A stretch of DNA of 64,000 bases from Nocardioides psychrotolerans (GTDB lineage Bacteria > Actinomycetota > Actinomycetes > Propionibacteriales > Nocardioidaceae), in contig NZ_FOQG01000018.1 of assembly GCF_900113685.1 (NCBI RefSeq), forward strand, positions 1-64,000, written 5' to 3'. Shown here in pieces: positions 17,247-26,133 of this stretch; within the stretch, counting starts at the first letter, position 1, and every line of letters starts with the position of its first letter. The notes under the pieces are model-generated. The model was not told the origin of the DNA, made no database searches, and saw only the letters and a list, made by a program, of their open reading frames with translations. The translations under genes were made by a program, and so were the position numbers.

Positions 17247-18065
17247 TCAGGCCTTTCCGCCGTTGAGGAACACCGAACCCAGATGGGTGAAGTGCATCGC
17301 GATCGAGGCCCCAGGAGGCGCGAAGACTGCGTCGGTCATCCCGCCGGTCAGGACGATCCAGCCCGACTCGACCGCGTGGCCGCGCCTGGCCAGGTCATTG
17401 GCCGCCAGCGCGAGCGCCTCGCCAGGGTGGCCCTGTACGGCGGCGCCGGTGGCGGAGTCGACGACCACGCCGTTGACCTCGACCAGCACCGCTTCGAGGC
17501 TCAGATCGAGTTGTGCGGGGGGTAGTCCGATCGGCCCCGTGACGAAGGCGCCAGATGAGGCATTGTCGGCCGCGACGTCGCCGGCAGTGAATCGGAAGTT
17601 CTGGTAGCGGCTGTCGATGATCTCCGCGCCGCCCCATACCGACTCGACGGCGGCCATGGCCGTGGCACAGCTGACCCCGGGGCCTTCGAGCTTCTTGCCC
17701 ATCACGAACACGATCTCCGGTTCGACCCGCGGGTGGATCAACCTCGACTGGGGCACCGGGTCGCCCACCGGAAGGATCATCGCGTCCGTCAGCCAGGCGA
17801 CGAACGGGAAGTCCACGCCCATGCGCACCTGCTTCGCACGACTGGTCAGGCCGAGCTTGACTCCAACCAGCCTTTCGCCGCGCTCCAGGCGATGGCGCAG
17901 GTTGAGGTCCTGGATCGCGTAGCCGGTGTCGAGGTCCAGCTCGGGCCACTCATCGGTGAAGGCGGGCCTCTCGATCCGCGCGTCCTCGCACCGGAGCAGT
18001 TCTGCAGCGACCGTCTCGATGTCCCAGCCGCCCTTCGGTGCCGGGGCCGCGCCCACGGTCGCCAT
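17247..18065 (-). CDS. 2-oxo-3-hexenedioate decarboxylase / 2-keto-4-pentenoate hydratase family
   Basis: 272 aa of the fumarylacetoacetase-like/MhpD fold. Recognisable segments are YAIQDLNLRHRLERGERLVGVKLGLTS, the metal-binding HPRVEPEIVFVMGK, and [28 protein letters not shown]. The decarboxylase and hydratase of the pathway are paralogues and a second copy lies at 20214-21020. Adjacency to the tautomerase makes this one the better candidate for the 4-oxalocrotonate decarboxylase (DmpH/XylI role). Its start touches the aldolase stop by one base. Confidence 0.85.
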   Translation of the reverse strand: MATVGAAPAPKGGWDIETVAAELLRCEDARIERPAFTDEWPELDLDTGYAIQDLNLRHRLERGERLVGVKLGLTSRAKQVRMGVDFPFVAWLTDAMILPVGDPVPQSRLIHPRVEPEIVFVMGKKLEGPGVSCATAMAAVESVWGGAEIIDSRYQNFRFTAGDVAADNASSGAFVTGPIGLPPAQLDLSLEAVLVEVNGVVVDSATGAAVQGHPGEALALAANDLARRGHAVESGWIVLTGGMTDAVFAPPGASIAMHFTHLGSVFLNGGKA

Positions 18066-19204
18066 CAGCGCGCCCCCGCAGCAGCCAGGTTGCCGAGTGA
18101 TCGTGTCTCGGCGAGTTCGAGGGCGATGTCAATGATCATGTCCTCCTGGCCCCCGACGTAGCCGTATTCGCCGACCTTCTGCAGGATCTCGTGGGCGGGC
18201 ACGCCGTAGCGCTCCGCAGCCCGCTCGGCGTGCAGCAGGAACGATGAGTAGACCCCGGCGTACCCCTGGGTGATCGAGGACCGGTCCATCCAGGGCAGCC
18301 GTGGGATGAAGGGGCGCACCACCTCCTCGGCTGCCGAGAGCACCTCACCAAGATCGATGCCGGTGCGGATGCCCATCCGCTGGAAGGTGGCCGCGAGCAC
18401 CTCGGTCGGGGAGTTTCCCGCACCCGCTCCGAGAGCGCACAACGCACCGTCGATCTGTTTCGCGCCTGCCTGATAGGCCAGCACGGAGTTGGCAATGCCC
18501 AGGCTGAGGTTCTGGTGGCCGTGGAACCCAACCTGGGCGCCGTCGCCTCCGATTTCATCGATGAGGGCCTGCACCCGCTCCTGGGCGTCGACGAGCACCA
18601 GCGCACCGGCCGAGTCGACGACGTACACGCACTGCGCGCCAGCGTCGACCATGGTCCTGGCGTTGCGCGCCAGCAGCTCCGGGGACGCACGGTGCGCGAG
18701 CATCAGGAAGCCGACGGTCTCCATGCCCAGTGCCCGGGCCTCCTCGAAGTGCTGGAGCGACACATCGGCCTCGGTGCAGTGGGTGGCAATCCGGGCCACC
18801 GAGGCGCCCACCGCGTGGGCCCGCTTGAGGTGCTTGACCGTGGCCAGCCCGGGGAGCATCAGGACCGCGATCTTCGCCTGCGTCGCCTCGTCCACCGCAG
18901 CCGCGATGAGGTCGAACTCATCCACCTTGCTGAATCCGTAGTTGAAGCTCGAGCCACCAAGCCCGTCCCCGTGGCTCACCTCGATCACCTGCACTCCAGC
19001 GCGGTCCAGCGCGGAGACCACGCCACGCACCTGCTCCTCGGTGAACTGGTGGCTCATCGCGTGAGAGCCGTCTCGCAGCGTGGAGTCGGTGATGCGCAGA
19101 TCGCACTCGCCGCCGGCCGCCACCTGGTTCTCGAGGACCTCGGTCTCGGTCACCTCTCGACCCACGACAGGAATATCGTCGGGTCGGATCGTCATGTCAC
19201 CCAT
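18065..19204 (-). CDS. dmpG: 4-hydroxy-2-oxovalerate aldolase
   Basis: A 379-aa class II pyruvate aldolase of the HMGL-like TIM-barrel family. Diagnostic pieces: [18 protein letters not shown] near the N-terminus with the metal/substrate [21 protein letters not shown] carrying the metal-binding His pair, and [18 protein letters not shown]. It cleaves 4-hydroxy-2-oxovalerate to pyruvate and acetaldehyde and normally complexes with the acylating acetaldehyde dehydrogenase encoded immediately upstream. About 35 residues longer at the N-terminus than DmpG, so the start may lie at a later codon. Confidence 0.93.
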   Translation of the reverse strand: MGDMTIRPDDIPVVGREVTETEVLENQVAAGGECDLRITDSTLRDGSHAMSHQFTEEQVRGVVSALDRAGVQVIEVSHGDGLGGSSFNYGFSKVDEFDLIAAAVDEATQAKIAVLMLPGLATVKHLKRAHAVGASVARIATHCTEADVSLQHFEEARALGMETVGFLMLAHRASPELLARNARTMVDAGAQCVYVVDSAGALVLVDAQERVQALIDEIGGDGAQVGFHGHQNLSLGIANSVLAYQAGAKQIDGALCALGAGAGNSPTEVLAATFQRMGIRTGIDLGEVLSAAEEVVRPFIPRLPWMDRSSITQGYAGVYSSFLLHAERAAERYGVPAHEILQKVGEYGYVGGQEDMIIDIALELAETRSLGNLAAAGAR

Positions 19205-19209
19205 GGGAT

Positions 19210-20217
19210 TCAGACACCTGCTTCTTGTCGTACGCCGGTCAACGGGTCGGCGAGGTCACCCAGGTCAGCTGACGACTTCCACGTCGTCGCGACACCTAGC
19301 CGGTGCGCGACCATCAGGTCGCCGACGCGGGCGGCCGCCGCAGTGATGATGTCCAGGTTGCCTGCGTAGTCGGGCAAGTAGTCGCCTCGACCCCTGACCT
19401 CGATCGGGATGAACACCCGCGCCTGGCCGTTCCAGCCCTCGCGAGCCGGGTCGAACTGGGGGGCGGCGCGCAAGTGGTAGCCAGGGACGTACTCCTGAAC
19501 GGTGCGCTCCATTGCGTGGATCGATTCCAACAACCGGTCCTGGAGATCACCCGGCTCCCCCGCCTCGGGCGGGATCGCACAGAACACCGTGTTGCGCATC
19601 ATCAATGGCGGCTCGACCGGGTTGAGGATGATGATCGCCCTGCCTCGTTGGGCTCCGCCCACGACTTCTACCGCGGAGGCCGTGGTCTCGGTGAACTCGT
19701 CGATGTTCGCGCGGGTGCCCGGGCCTGCGGAGCGACTGGAGACGGAGGCGACGATCTCGGCGTACGGCACGGGGACGATCGAGGAAACCGCATGCACCAT
19801 GGGCACGGTCGCCTGGCCGCCGCACGTGATCATGTTGACGTTGGCGGCTTCGAGGTTGAAGGACAGGTTGACCGGCGGGCACAGGTAGGGCCCGATCGCC
19901 GCCGGGGTCAAGTCGACCGCGAGGATGCCGGCGTCGGCGTACCGCTGGGCATGGGCCTGATGAGCCTTCGCGGAGGTGGCCTCGAAGACGATGTCGGGAA
20001 GTTCGTCCTGGGCGAGCAGCCAGTCCACCCCGTCTGAGGTCGTCTCCAACCCGAGCCGCTTGGCCCGAGCGAGCCCATCGGAGGTGGGGTCGACGCCGAC
20101 CATGTAGCGCGGCTCGATGATGTCGCTGCGTCGCATCAGCTTGAACATCAGGTCGGTGCCGATGTTGCCGGGTCCGACGATGGCAGCACTGGCCTTGGTC
20201 ACGCTCATGGAACTCAT
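19210..20217 (-). CDS. dmpF: Acetaldehyde dehydrogenase (acylating)
   Basis: 335 aa. NAD-binding start [18 protein letters not shown]; catalytic-Cys region [18 protein letters not shown]; later [16 protein letters not shown] and [20 protein letters not shown], all standard for DmpF/BphJ. It converts acetaldehyde and CoA to acetyl-CoA, taking the toxic aldehyde through a channel from the aldolase. Five bases separate it from the aldolase gene and its ATG overlaps the hydratase stop, so the terminal triad hydratase-dehydrogenase-aldolase is co-translated. Confidence 0.94.
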   Translation of the reverse strand: MSSMSVTKASAAIVGPGNIGTDLMFKLMRRSDIIEPRYMVGVDPTSDGLARAKRLGLETTSDGVDWLLAQDELPDIVFEATSAKAHQAHAQRYADAGILAVDLTPAAIGPYLCPPVNLSFNLEAANVNMITCGGQATVPMVHAVSSIVPVPYAEIVASVSSRSAGPGTRANIDEFTETTASAVEVVGGAQRGRAIIILNPVEPPLMMRNTVFCAIPPEAGEPGDLQDRLLESIHAMERTVQEYVPGYHLRAAPQFDPAREGWNGQARVFIPIEVRGRGDYLPDYAGNLDIITAAAARVGDLMVAHRLGVATTWKSSADLGDLADPLTGVRQEAGV

Positions 20218-21020
20218 GCGGAATCCTCTTCATCGGGAGCGAACAGGGCAGTCACGCTGCCCAGTCCGGCGAATGTGGCGGTCACGCTGTCTCCGGCAGA
20301 GACGGGCACCATGGCGCACACCGAACCCGGCAGCACCACCTGCCCTTCTTCGAGCGTCACTCCGCGCGCACCCACCGTGTTGGCGAGCCAGACCAGGGAC
20401 CGCAGTGGCGAACCGAGGACGGCGCCACCTGCGCCGGTGCCGACGACCGTGCCGTTCTGGGTCATCACCGTTCCAGCAAGTCGCAGGTCGACATCGGAGA
20501 TTGCCGTCGGAGTCGAGCCGAGCACCACCGCGCCGGAGCTGGCGTTGTCGGCGATGGTGTCGAACAGCCCGATCTTCCAGTCCTCGATGCGACTATCCAC
20601 GATCTCCAACGCTGGAAGCACAAAGTCGACGGCAGCGATCGCCTCGTGTGCGGTTACTCCAGGTCCGCGCAGCCGGCGCTTGAGGACGAAGGCCACCTCC
20701 GGCTCGATGCGGGGTTGGAGGAACCGTCCCATTGCGATCGGCTCATGCTCGAGGTGGAAGAAGTCGTCGAGCAGGTGGCCGTAGTCGGGCTGGTCCACGC
20801 CGAGCAGCCGCTGCATCGCAACGCTGGTCAGACCGACCTTGTGCCCCTTGACGCTGCGCCCCTGCTCGAGGAACCAGTCGATCTGCAACAGCTGGATGGC
20901 GTAGGCGTCCTCCAACGTCAGGTCGTCGTACGTCGACGTGAGCGGCGAGACCGGCTTGCCGTTCGAGTAGGCCTCGAACAACAGCTGTGCGGCGTCGGCG
21001 CGGGTCTTGTCGTCCATCAC
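20214..21020 (-). CDS. 2-keto-4-pentenoate hydratase
   Basis: 268 aa, a paralogue of the 17247-18065 product. Contains [28 protein letters not shown], the acidic metal-binding segment [14 protein letters not shown], and [25 protein letters not shown]. It adds water to 2-hydroxypenta-2,4-dienoate to give 4-hydroxy-2-oxovalerate. Position directly before acetaldehyde dehydrogenase and aldolase favours the hydratase role over decarboxylase. Both ends overlap neighbours by 4 nt. Confidence 0.88.
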   Translation of the reverse strand: MMDDKTRADAAQLLFEAYSNGKPVSPLTSTYDDLTLEDAYAIQLLQIDWFLEQGRSVKGHKVGLTSVAMQRLLGVDQPDYGHLLDDFFHLEHEPIAMGRFLQPRIEPEVAFVLKRRLRGPGVTAHEAIAAVDFVLPALEIVDSRIEDWKIGLFDTIADNASSGAVVLGSTPTAISDVDLRLAGTVMTQNGTVVGTGAGGAVLGSPLRSLVWLANTVGARGVTLEEGQVVLPGSVCAMVPVSAGDSVTATFAGLGSVTALFAPDEEDSA

Positions 21021-21985
21021 AGGTCGAGCTCCAGTCGGGCGCAGGTGGGCTTCGAGCAGCAGATCAGCATCTGGTTCATCGCGGCCTGCTCCTTCTTGGT
21101 CAGAACCAGGTCACGGTGGTCGACGGTGCCGGCCAGGACCGGGGTGATGCAGGATCCGCAGATGCCGTCACGGCAGTCGTTCTCGACGTCCACGCCCAAC
21201 GCGAGCACGACGTCGAGGATGTTGGCTTCGGGGGCCAGTCGCAGGGTGTGCCCGGACCTCGCCAGCACGAGCTCGTAGTTGTCGGCGTCCAGTGAAGCCG
21301 CCTCGGCGGGCTCGACACCCACCCTGCTGAACAGCTCGAAGCGGACGATGTCCTGATCGGGGCCGTGCACCAGTTCGGCCGCAGCTTGCACTGCCCGCAG
21401 CAAGGCAAGCGGTCCGCAGACGTAGACCAGACCACCCTCGGGCAGTTGCCGCACGACCTCCTCGAGGTCGGGCCTGCCATCGCGGTCCTCGGCGAGCAGC
21501 TGCACTCGATCTCCGAGCCCGCCGAGTCGGGTGCGGAATGCCATCGAGTCCTCGGTGCGTCCGCCGTAGGTGAGCCGGAACGGCTGCGCTTCCCTGGCCA
21601 GGTGCTCGGCGAAAGCCAAGATCGGCGTGATGCCCACACCACCTGCGACCAGGGCATGGAACGGCGCCTCCTCCAGGGCGAAGCTCTGCTTGGGACGGGT
21701 GACCAGCAGCCGCTGACCCACCCGCAGCTCGTCATGGAGATACGCCGAGCCGCCACGGCCCTCGGGTTCGCGCAGCACCGCGATGTCGTACGACGACAGG
21801 TCGCGCGGGTCTCCGCACAGGGAGTACTGCCGGGTGGTGCCGTCGGAGACATAGACGTCGATGTGGGCACCGGGCTGCCACGGCGGAAGTGGGTCGTTGC
21901 TCTCGATCCGCGACAGCTTGATGGAGAGCACTCCTTCGGCCTCCCAGGTCATCGCCGTGACGCGGAGCTCGCGCTGCTCACCCAT
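21017..21985 (-). CDS. Ferredoxin-NAD(P)H oxidoreductase of the phthalate dioxygenase reductase / VanB type
   Basis: 322 aa in three modules. First an FMN/FAD-binding beta-barrel (PLPPWQPGAHIDVYV, RQYSLCGDP). Second an NAD domain (ALVAGGVGITPILAFAEHL, GLVYVCGPLALL). Third a C-terminal plant-type 2Fe-2S ferredoxin with cysteines in VENDCRDGICGSC and a distant LICCSKP. This order matches reductases that serve two-component Rieske oxygenases such as VanAB. It should deliver electrons to the oxygenase at 22932-24188. The chosen ATG at 21985 begins MGEQRELRVTAMTWEAEGV and overlaps the HAD gene by 8 nt; upstream extension is antisense-like. Confidence 0.9.
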   Translation of the reverse strand: MGEQRELRVTAMTWEAEGVLSIKLSRIESNDPLPPWQPGAHIDVYVSDGTTRQYSLCGDPRDLSSYDIAVLREPEGRGGSAYLHDELRVGQRLLVTRPKQSFALEEAPFHALVAGGVGITPILAFAEHLAREAQPFRLTYGGRTEDSMAFRTRLGGLGDRVQLLAEDRDGRPDLEEVVRQLPEGGLVYVCGPLALLRAVQAAAELVHGPDQDIVRFELFSRVGVEPAEAASLDADNYELVLARSGHTLRLAPEANILDVVLALGVDVENDCRDGICGSCITPVLAGTVDHRDLVLTKKEQAAMNQMLICCSKPTCARLELDL

Positions 21986-22643
21986 GCTGCGCTCCGTCGG
22001 GCGGAAGTCCGAGGAGCTGTCGCACCTCGGCGTACGACGTGTCCGGGTCCGTGACGTCGAACCACACCGAGGCGATGCCCAGTGCCTCGGCACCGCGGAT
22101 GTTGGTGCGCTGGTCGTCAAGGAAGACCATCTCGGCGTACGACACGCCGAGCCGCTCGGCGAGCAACTCGTAGAGCCGCGGGTCGGGCTTGAGGTGGCCC
22201 TCGACGGAGCCATCGACGACAACGTCCATGTCACCCACGATCTCGATCCTCTCGATCCACTCCTCGGAGTGGAACGCTCGAAGGTCATTGGTGAGGATGC
22301 CGATCCGACGTCCGGCCTCACGCGCGTCCCTGACCAGGGCGCGAGCATGCTCGCGCACCAGCTCAGGCCGTGGCGGGTCGTAGAGATGCGCGATCATCGC
22401 CCGGATGTCCGGCTCCTCCCCACCCGACTCGTGCCACTGCTCGGCTCGTGCATCCCAATAGGCGCGCTCGGTGATCCGGCCGGCCTGCAGGTCCTCCCAC
22501 ACCTGGTCCGGCTGCTCCGCCGTGGCCAGCGGCCCTCGTTGGTGGAGCAGCTCGTACGCCGGGGTCCCGGGCTGGTCAGCGACGAGCTCGAAGGGAGTCA
22601 GCAGCACCGGGCCGCCGAAGTCGAGCACCAGGGCAGCAGACAT
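21978..22643 (-). CDS. HAD-superfamily hydrolase
   Basis: 221 aa starting MSAALVLDFGGPVLLTPFE, where the first HAD motif reads DFGG. In ordinary HAD phosphatases motif I is DxD, and here the second Asp is replaced by Gly, a variation seen in many actinobacterial members. Motif II is IGILTNDLRAF; a Lys and acidic motif follow in EGHLKPDPRLYE and MVFLDDQRTNIRGA. Embedded between the zinc-ribbon and reductase genes with 1- and 8-nt overlaps, so it belongs to the catabolic unit. It could act on a phosphorylated aromatic intermediate, but the motif I change leaves the activity open. Confidence 0.8.
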   Translation of the reverse strand: MSAALVLDFGGPVLLTPFELVADQPGTPAYELLHQRGPLATAEQPDQVWEDLQAGRITERAYWDARAEQWHESGGEEPDIRAMIAHLYDPPRPELVREHARALVRDAREAGRRIGILTNDLRAFHSEEWIERIEIVGDMDVVVDGSVEGHLKPDPRLYELLAERLGVSYAEMVFLDDQRTNIRGAEALGIASVWFDVTDPDTSYAEVRQLLGLPPDGAQHG

Positions 22644-22939
22644 CAGTGCTCCGGTTCCTCGATGATGGCCCGGTCGAAGAGCACCACGTTGCCGCTCCAG
22701 TGGCACTCCGCGCACCAGGTCAGGAAGATCCGGTCGGTGGCGCTCCACCACTCGGTGATCAGGCCACGGTCCAGGGACGCGGCGCAACCGGGGCAGAACT
22801 TGGGCTTGTCCAGGAGATGGTGGGCGGCGTCCGAGGCGAACCACTCGCCCGCCGGCGGGAGCCTGTGGGGGTCTGGAGGTAGCGCCGGCATCGGCCCGTG
22901 ATAGGCCTCGCGTAGCGCTTCCTCGTTGAGATCAGGCAC
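22643..22939 (-). CDS. Small zinc-ribbon-like protein linked to the Rieske oxygenase
   Basis: 98 aa from a GTG that overlaps the oxygenase stop by 8 nt. The second half has two CxxC knuckles, CPGC and CAEC, about 27 residues apart, flanked by aromatic residues (ITEWWSATDRIFLTWC, HWSGNVVLFD). That arrangement is typical of a four-Cys zinc ribbon or rubredoxin-like metal site. The N-terminal half is proline-rich with no recognised domain. I do not know the family. Tight packing between oxygenase and HAD genes suggests an accessory role, for example in oxygenase assembly, electron transfer or regulation. Confidence 0.72.
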   Translation of the reverse strand: MPDLNEEALREAYHGPMPALPPDPHRLPPAGEWFASDAAHHLLDKPKFCPGCAASLDRGLITEWWSATDRIFLTWCAECHWSGNVVLFDRAIIEEPEH

Positions 22940-24188
22940 CGGAGCCGGCCTTATCGCGCGCTTCCGCTGCGGCGTGGTGCAGAGCGAGGAGCTCTTCACG
23001 GATCGGGCTGTAGCGCATCGACCCGCCGTTGATCCACGCGTCGACGAACTCGGTGCCGGCACCAAACTTGTCCTTCTCGCAGGGCAGGTGGATGACGTCG
23101 TGCTTCTCTCGTACGACGCCCGGGGGGTCCTCGCCGTCCTCCACCGCTGCCATGGCCTCCTTGAACATCTTGCGGAGCATCGCAACGCCCTGGTCGGAGC
23201 GCCCGAGGTGTTCTTGCGAGCGGTCAGTGATCGCGCCTTGCGAGACCCACGCCATCACGTCCTGGCCCTCGACGTAGTCAGTGATGAACCCGCCGTTCTC
23301 GTCGCGGAACGGGAACTCGTAGACCGCAGGCCGATCCTGCTTCTCCCACTCCCCACCCTCGGGGTGGTGCAGGGTGTAGAAAAGCTTCCAGGTCGTCGTG
23401 TCGTCGATCGGCACCCGGATCTGCATCTGGTCGATCCACTGGCCGCCGACGCGCATGCCGTAGGGGAACATCAGCGGGTGGCCGATGGCCCAGTCGTCGC
23501 TTTCCTCGCCGTGGCCCTCGAGCACGCGGCGCTTGATGATGCCGTACTCGAACTCTTCGAACGCGACCTTCATGTGCTTCTTCTGGAAGGACTTGGGCGC
23601 CTCGAAGCCCTGGGTCTCGCCCAGGAACTGGAAGTAGGCGCCGTGCAGCCACTCGACATGGTGCGGGTCGACGGAGTTCTCCATGATCTGCAGCCAGTTG
23701 CACGGCAAGGTCGCTGTGCCGACCTCGCGAATGCCGTCGAGCACGTAGACGTCGAACGGGGGCAGCTCGGGCACCGGACCGGGGCCGACGTACACCCAGA
23801 CCATCCCGCCCATCGTCTGTGCGGAGCCGGCCTTGGCCTTGATCTTCTCGCGGAACGTGGTGTTGTCGTTCTCGGCCGGCTGCTCGACGCACTGTCCGTC
23901 GAAGTCGTATTTCCAACCGTGGTAACCGCAGCGGATGCCATCCTCGTGCACGATTCCGTAGGTCAGCGACGCGCGCCTGTGGGGGCAGGCCTCGCCGATG
24001 ATCCCGTACTTGCCGGACGGGGTCTTGTAGAGCGTCCAGTTCTCGCCGAGCAACCGCACGGTCTTGCTGGGCTTGGTGTCGAAGTCCTGCTCGAACGCGA
24101 TGGGGTACCAGTAGCGGCGGAGCAGTTCGCCCATCCGGGTGCCGGGTCCGACCTGGGTCATCTCTTCGTTCTGTTCAACGGTCAACAT
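22932..24188 (-). CDS. Rieske-type aromatic ring oxygenase, alpha subunit
   Basis: 418 aa. Rieske cluster ligands are C68-x-H70 (ACPHRRAS) and C87-x2-H90 (CGYHGWKYD). The mononuclear iron site is D174-x2-H177-x4-H182 in NSVDPHHVEWLHG. The sequence resembles single-component-alpha oxygenases such as phthalate 4,5-dioxygenase and vanillate demethylase rather than alpha/beta naphthalene-type enzymes; no beta subunit gene is present, which agrees. Electrons should come from the VanB-type reductase three genes downstream. Directly upstream are two genes for a phenylphosphate-synthase-like kinase, so the real substrate may be an aryl phosphate or a phenol. This is inference; dioxygenation and demethylation are both possible. 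Confidence 0.9.
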   Translation of the reverse strand: MLTVEQNEEMTQVGPGTRMGELLRRYWYPIAFEQDFDTKPSKTVRLLGENWTLYKTPSGKYGIIGEACPHRRASLTYGIVHEDGIRCGYHGWKYDFDGQCVEQPAENDNTTFREKIKAKAGSAQTMGGMVWVYVGPGPVPELPPFDVYVLDGIREVGTATLPCNWLQIMENSVDPHHVEWLHGAYFQFLGETQGFEAPKSFQKKHMKVAFEEFEYGIIKRRVLEGHGEESDDWAIGHPLMFPYGMRVGGQWIDQMQIRVPIDDTTTWKLFYTLHHPEGGEWEKQDRPAVYEFPFRDENGGFITDYVEGQDVMAWVSQGAITDRSQEHLGRSDQGVAMLRKMFKEAMAAVEDGEDPPGVVREKHDVIHLPCEKDKFGAGTEFVDAWINGGSMRYSPIREELLALHHAAAEARDKAGSGA

Positions 24189-24252
24189 CGGTGTTGCTCC
24201 TTCTCGTCTGGTGGTTCGGGTCGCCGACGTCCCGGCTTGAGCGCGCTCGCTC

Positions 24253-26064
24253 TCAGTCCAGGACCGTGACCTTCCCGGTGTTGCCGTCGACCCGGAGCAT
24301 CTGCCCGGTCTTGATGGTCTTGGTCCCGAAGGCGGTGCCCGTGACGGCAGGCAGGCCGTACTCGCGACAGACGATGGCGGCGTGGCTCATCATGCCGCCG
24401 ACGTCGGTGACGGTTGCCTTGATCTTGCCGAAGATCGGCGCCCACGACGGCGCAGTCAGCGGCGCCACGAGGATCTCGCCGTCCTGGATCTCGCTGATCT
24501 GGTCGGCCGAGAAGATCACCCGCGCGGGGCCCTCGACCAGACCGGGGGACGCGGCGAAACCGCTGAGCACGCCCTCTTCCCCTTCCTCGCCCGAGCTGAG
24601 CCAGGCCGCGACCGAGTCCGACGTGATGCCCCAGAGCATGACCGTGAACGGCTCGGTGACCACCTCCGGCGGGATACCGAGAGCGGGAGGCGGCGACCAG
24701 CCCCTGAGCATCTCGTGGACGGCGTGCCGGCGCTCGATCTCCTTCGGCCAGTACGACGGCCCACGCGACGGAGCGCCGACCGACCAACCTGCGTAGAGGT
24801 CGAAGAGGACGTCGAAGAGCTCGGACCGACGGAACATGAAGACGTCGTCGGTCTCGGCGAGGAAGCCTGCTGCCTTGAGCACCTCGCCGAGCTCACGCAT
24901 CTTGCGCCAGATCACCGAGTGCGCCCAGTGCTCGACGTAGAAGTTGTGGTTCTCGACGTAGGGGAAGACCGTCCGCGAGAGACCGAGCTTGGCGTCGAAG
25001 GTCTCGCGGTCCTCGTCGGAGGCGAGCAGCTCGCGGTACTCCGACACCACCCGGTCGCGCTCGGTGTGCAGCGCCTCGATCGGCCGATTGAGGTCCACTC
25101 CCTCCTTCACCTTGACGATGTAGTCGGTGATGTAGCCGAGCGGCACCTCGACGTTCTGGATCCAGATCTTGTCGGAGTGGTAGAAGCCCGAGCCGGTGGA
25201 GAAGTTGAACCACGGCTCTGCGGCCTTGTCCCACTCAGCGATCCACGCCTGGCCCTGCTCGTCGGTCGCGAGCGCGGCCCACACCTCCTTCGGGCTGGCG
25301 CCGTTGAACCGGTCATCCACGCCGCTGCTCACGGCCAGGCGGGCCAGGCTCTTGAGGTGGTCGTCGGGCTTGAAGAGGTCGACGTCGACACCCGCCACCA
25401 TCTTGGCTATGGCCAGGTCTGGAATGGAAGGGAAGGCGGCCTTGCAGAACCCGAAGAAGTCGAGGTAGGCGGCGTAGCCGAGGTTGAGGAACTCGAAGTG
25501 GTACTGCCACAAGGTGAGCACGTGGTCCAGGAGCCGGTGGTAGGTCGAAAGCAGCCGGTCACCCGAACCGCGACCGGCTCCTGAGGTGATGACCTCCAGG
25601 TCCTCCATCTGCGGCAGCGGGCTGAAGTCGAGCTCGCTGATCTGCTGGACCAGGCAGCGGACCTTGACCAGCCAGTCGTCGTACAGCCTGTCCCAGTTGG
25701 CGAAGTAGAAGCCGGCCCGCTCCATGAAGTGCGGCACCCGGCCTTCGATGTCCGCCTCCGGAGCGGGCACAGGACTCAGGAAGACGTAGCCGTTGAGGAT
25801 GCGGAAGTCGACTCCATAGGCCGGCGGGACAAGGTAGTGGCGGGTGTTGTACTGGCCCAGGGACGCGATGGCGACCTCGAACACGCCGGCGTCCCAGGGC
25901 GTGAGGGCCTCGGGCCAGTGAACCCCGTCGTGGAACCAGAAACCACCGTCCTCGTAGTCGCGACGCTCCTCGGAGAAGACAGCAGAGTAGGAGTAGAGGT
26001 TCTGCCATCCTTCGGCACCTGCTGGAGCCTCGATGTCGAAGGGGCTTGAGAAACGATCGGCCAT
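24253..26064 (-). CDS. PEP-utilising-enzyme swivel-domain protein, phenylphosphate synthase / CreHI-like large subunit
   Basis: 603 aa. The C-terminal about 90 residues are the mobile phosphohistidine domain of PEP synthase/PPDK: GLVEGPARVIFS, LVAPLTAPSWAPIF and GGMMSHAAIVCREYGLPAVT with the phospho-acceptor His561. The N-terminal about 470 residues are rich in aromatic residues (NLYSYSAVFSEERRDYEDGG, WFHDGVHWPEALTPWD) and lack the ATP-grasp and PEP/pyruvate barrel. Split enzymes with this layout phosphorylate phenols: PpsA of Thauera phenylphosphate synthase and the CreH/CreI pair of Corynebacterium 4-cresol degradation. The matching ATP-binding half is the next gene upstream. Substrate is unknown; phenolic is inferred from family and neighbours. 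Confidence 0.85.
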   Translation of the reverse strand: MADRFSSPFDIEAPAGAEGWQNLYSYSAVFSEERRDYEDGGFWFHDGVHWPEALTPWDAGVFEVAIASLGQYNTRHYLVPPAYGVDFRILNGYVFLSPVPAPEADIEGRVPHFMERAGFYFANWDRLYDDWLVKVRCLVQQISELDFSPLPQMEDLEVITSGAGRGSGDRLLSTYHRLLDHVLTLWQYHFEFLNLGYAAYLDFFGFCKAAFPSIPDLAIAKMVAGVDVDLFKPDDHLKSLARLAVSSGVDDRFNGASPKEVWAALATDEQGQAWIAEWDKAAEPWFNFSTGSGFYHSDKIWIQNVEVPLGYITDYIVKVKEGVDLNRPIEALHTERDRVVSEYRELLASDEDRETFDAKLGLSRTVFPYVENHNFYVEHWAHSVIWRKMRELGEVLKAAGFLAETDDVFMFRRSELFDVLFDLYAGWSVGAPSRGPSYWPKEIERRHAVHEMLRGWSPPPALGIPPEVVTEPFTVMLWGITSDSVAAWLSSGEEGEEGVLSGFAASPGLVEGPARVIFSADQISEIQDGEILVAPLTAPSWAPIFGKIKATVTDVGGMMSHAAIVCREYGLPAVTGTAFGTKTIKTGQMLRVDGNTGKVTVLD

Positions 26065-26133
26065 GATAATTCGTCCTTGGGTCGGGGTCGGTGTCGAGTC
26101 AAACGTTTGCGCTCCGCGCTGTGCTGACCCGAG

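Noticed and set aside
21978..22844. Longer HAD reading frame starting upstream at 22844
   Set aside because: The extra N-terminus is antisense-like and arginine-rich, and overlaps the zinc-ribbon gene; ATG 22643 coincides with a TGATG coupling.
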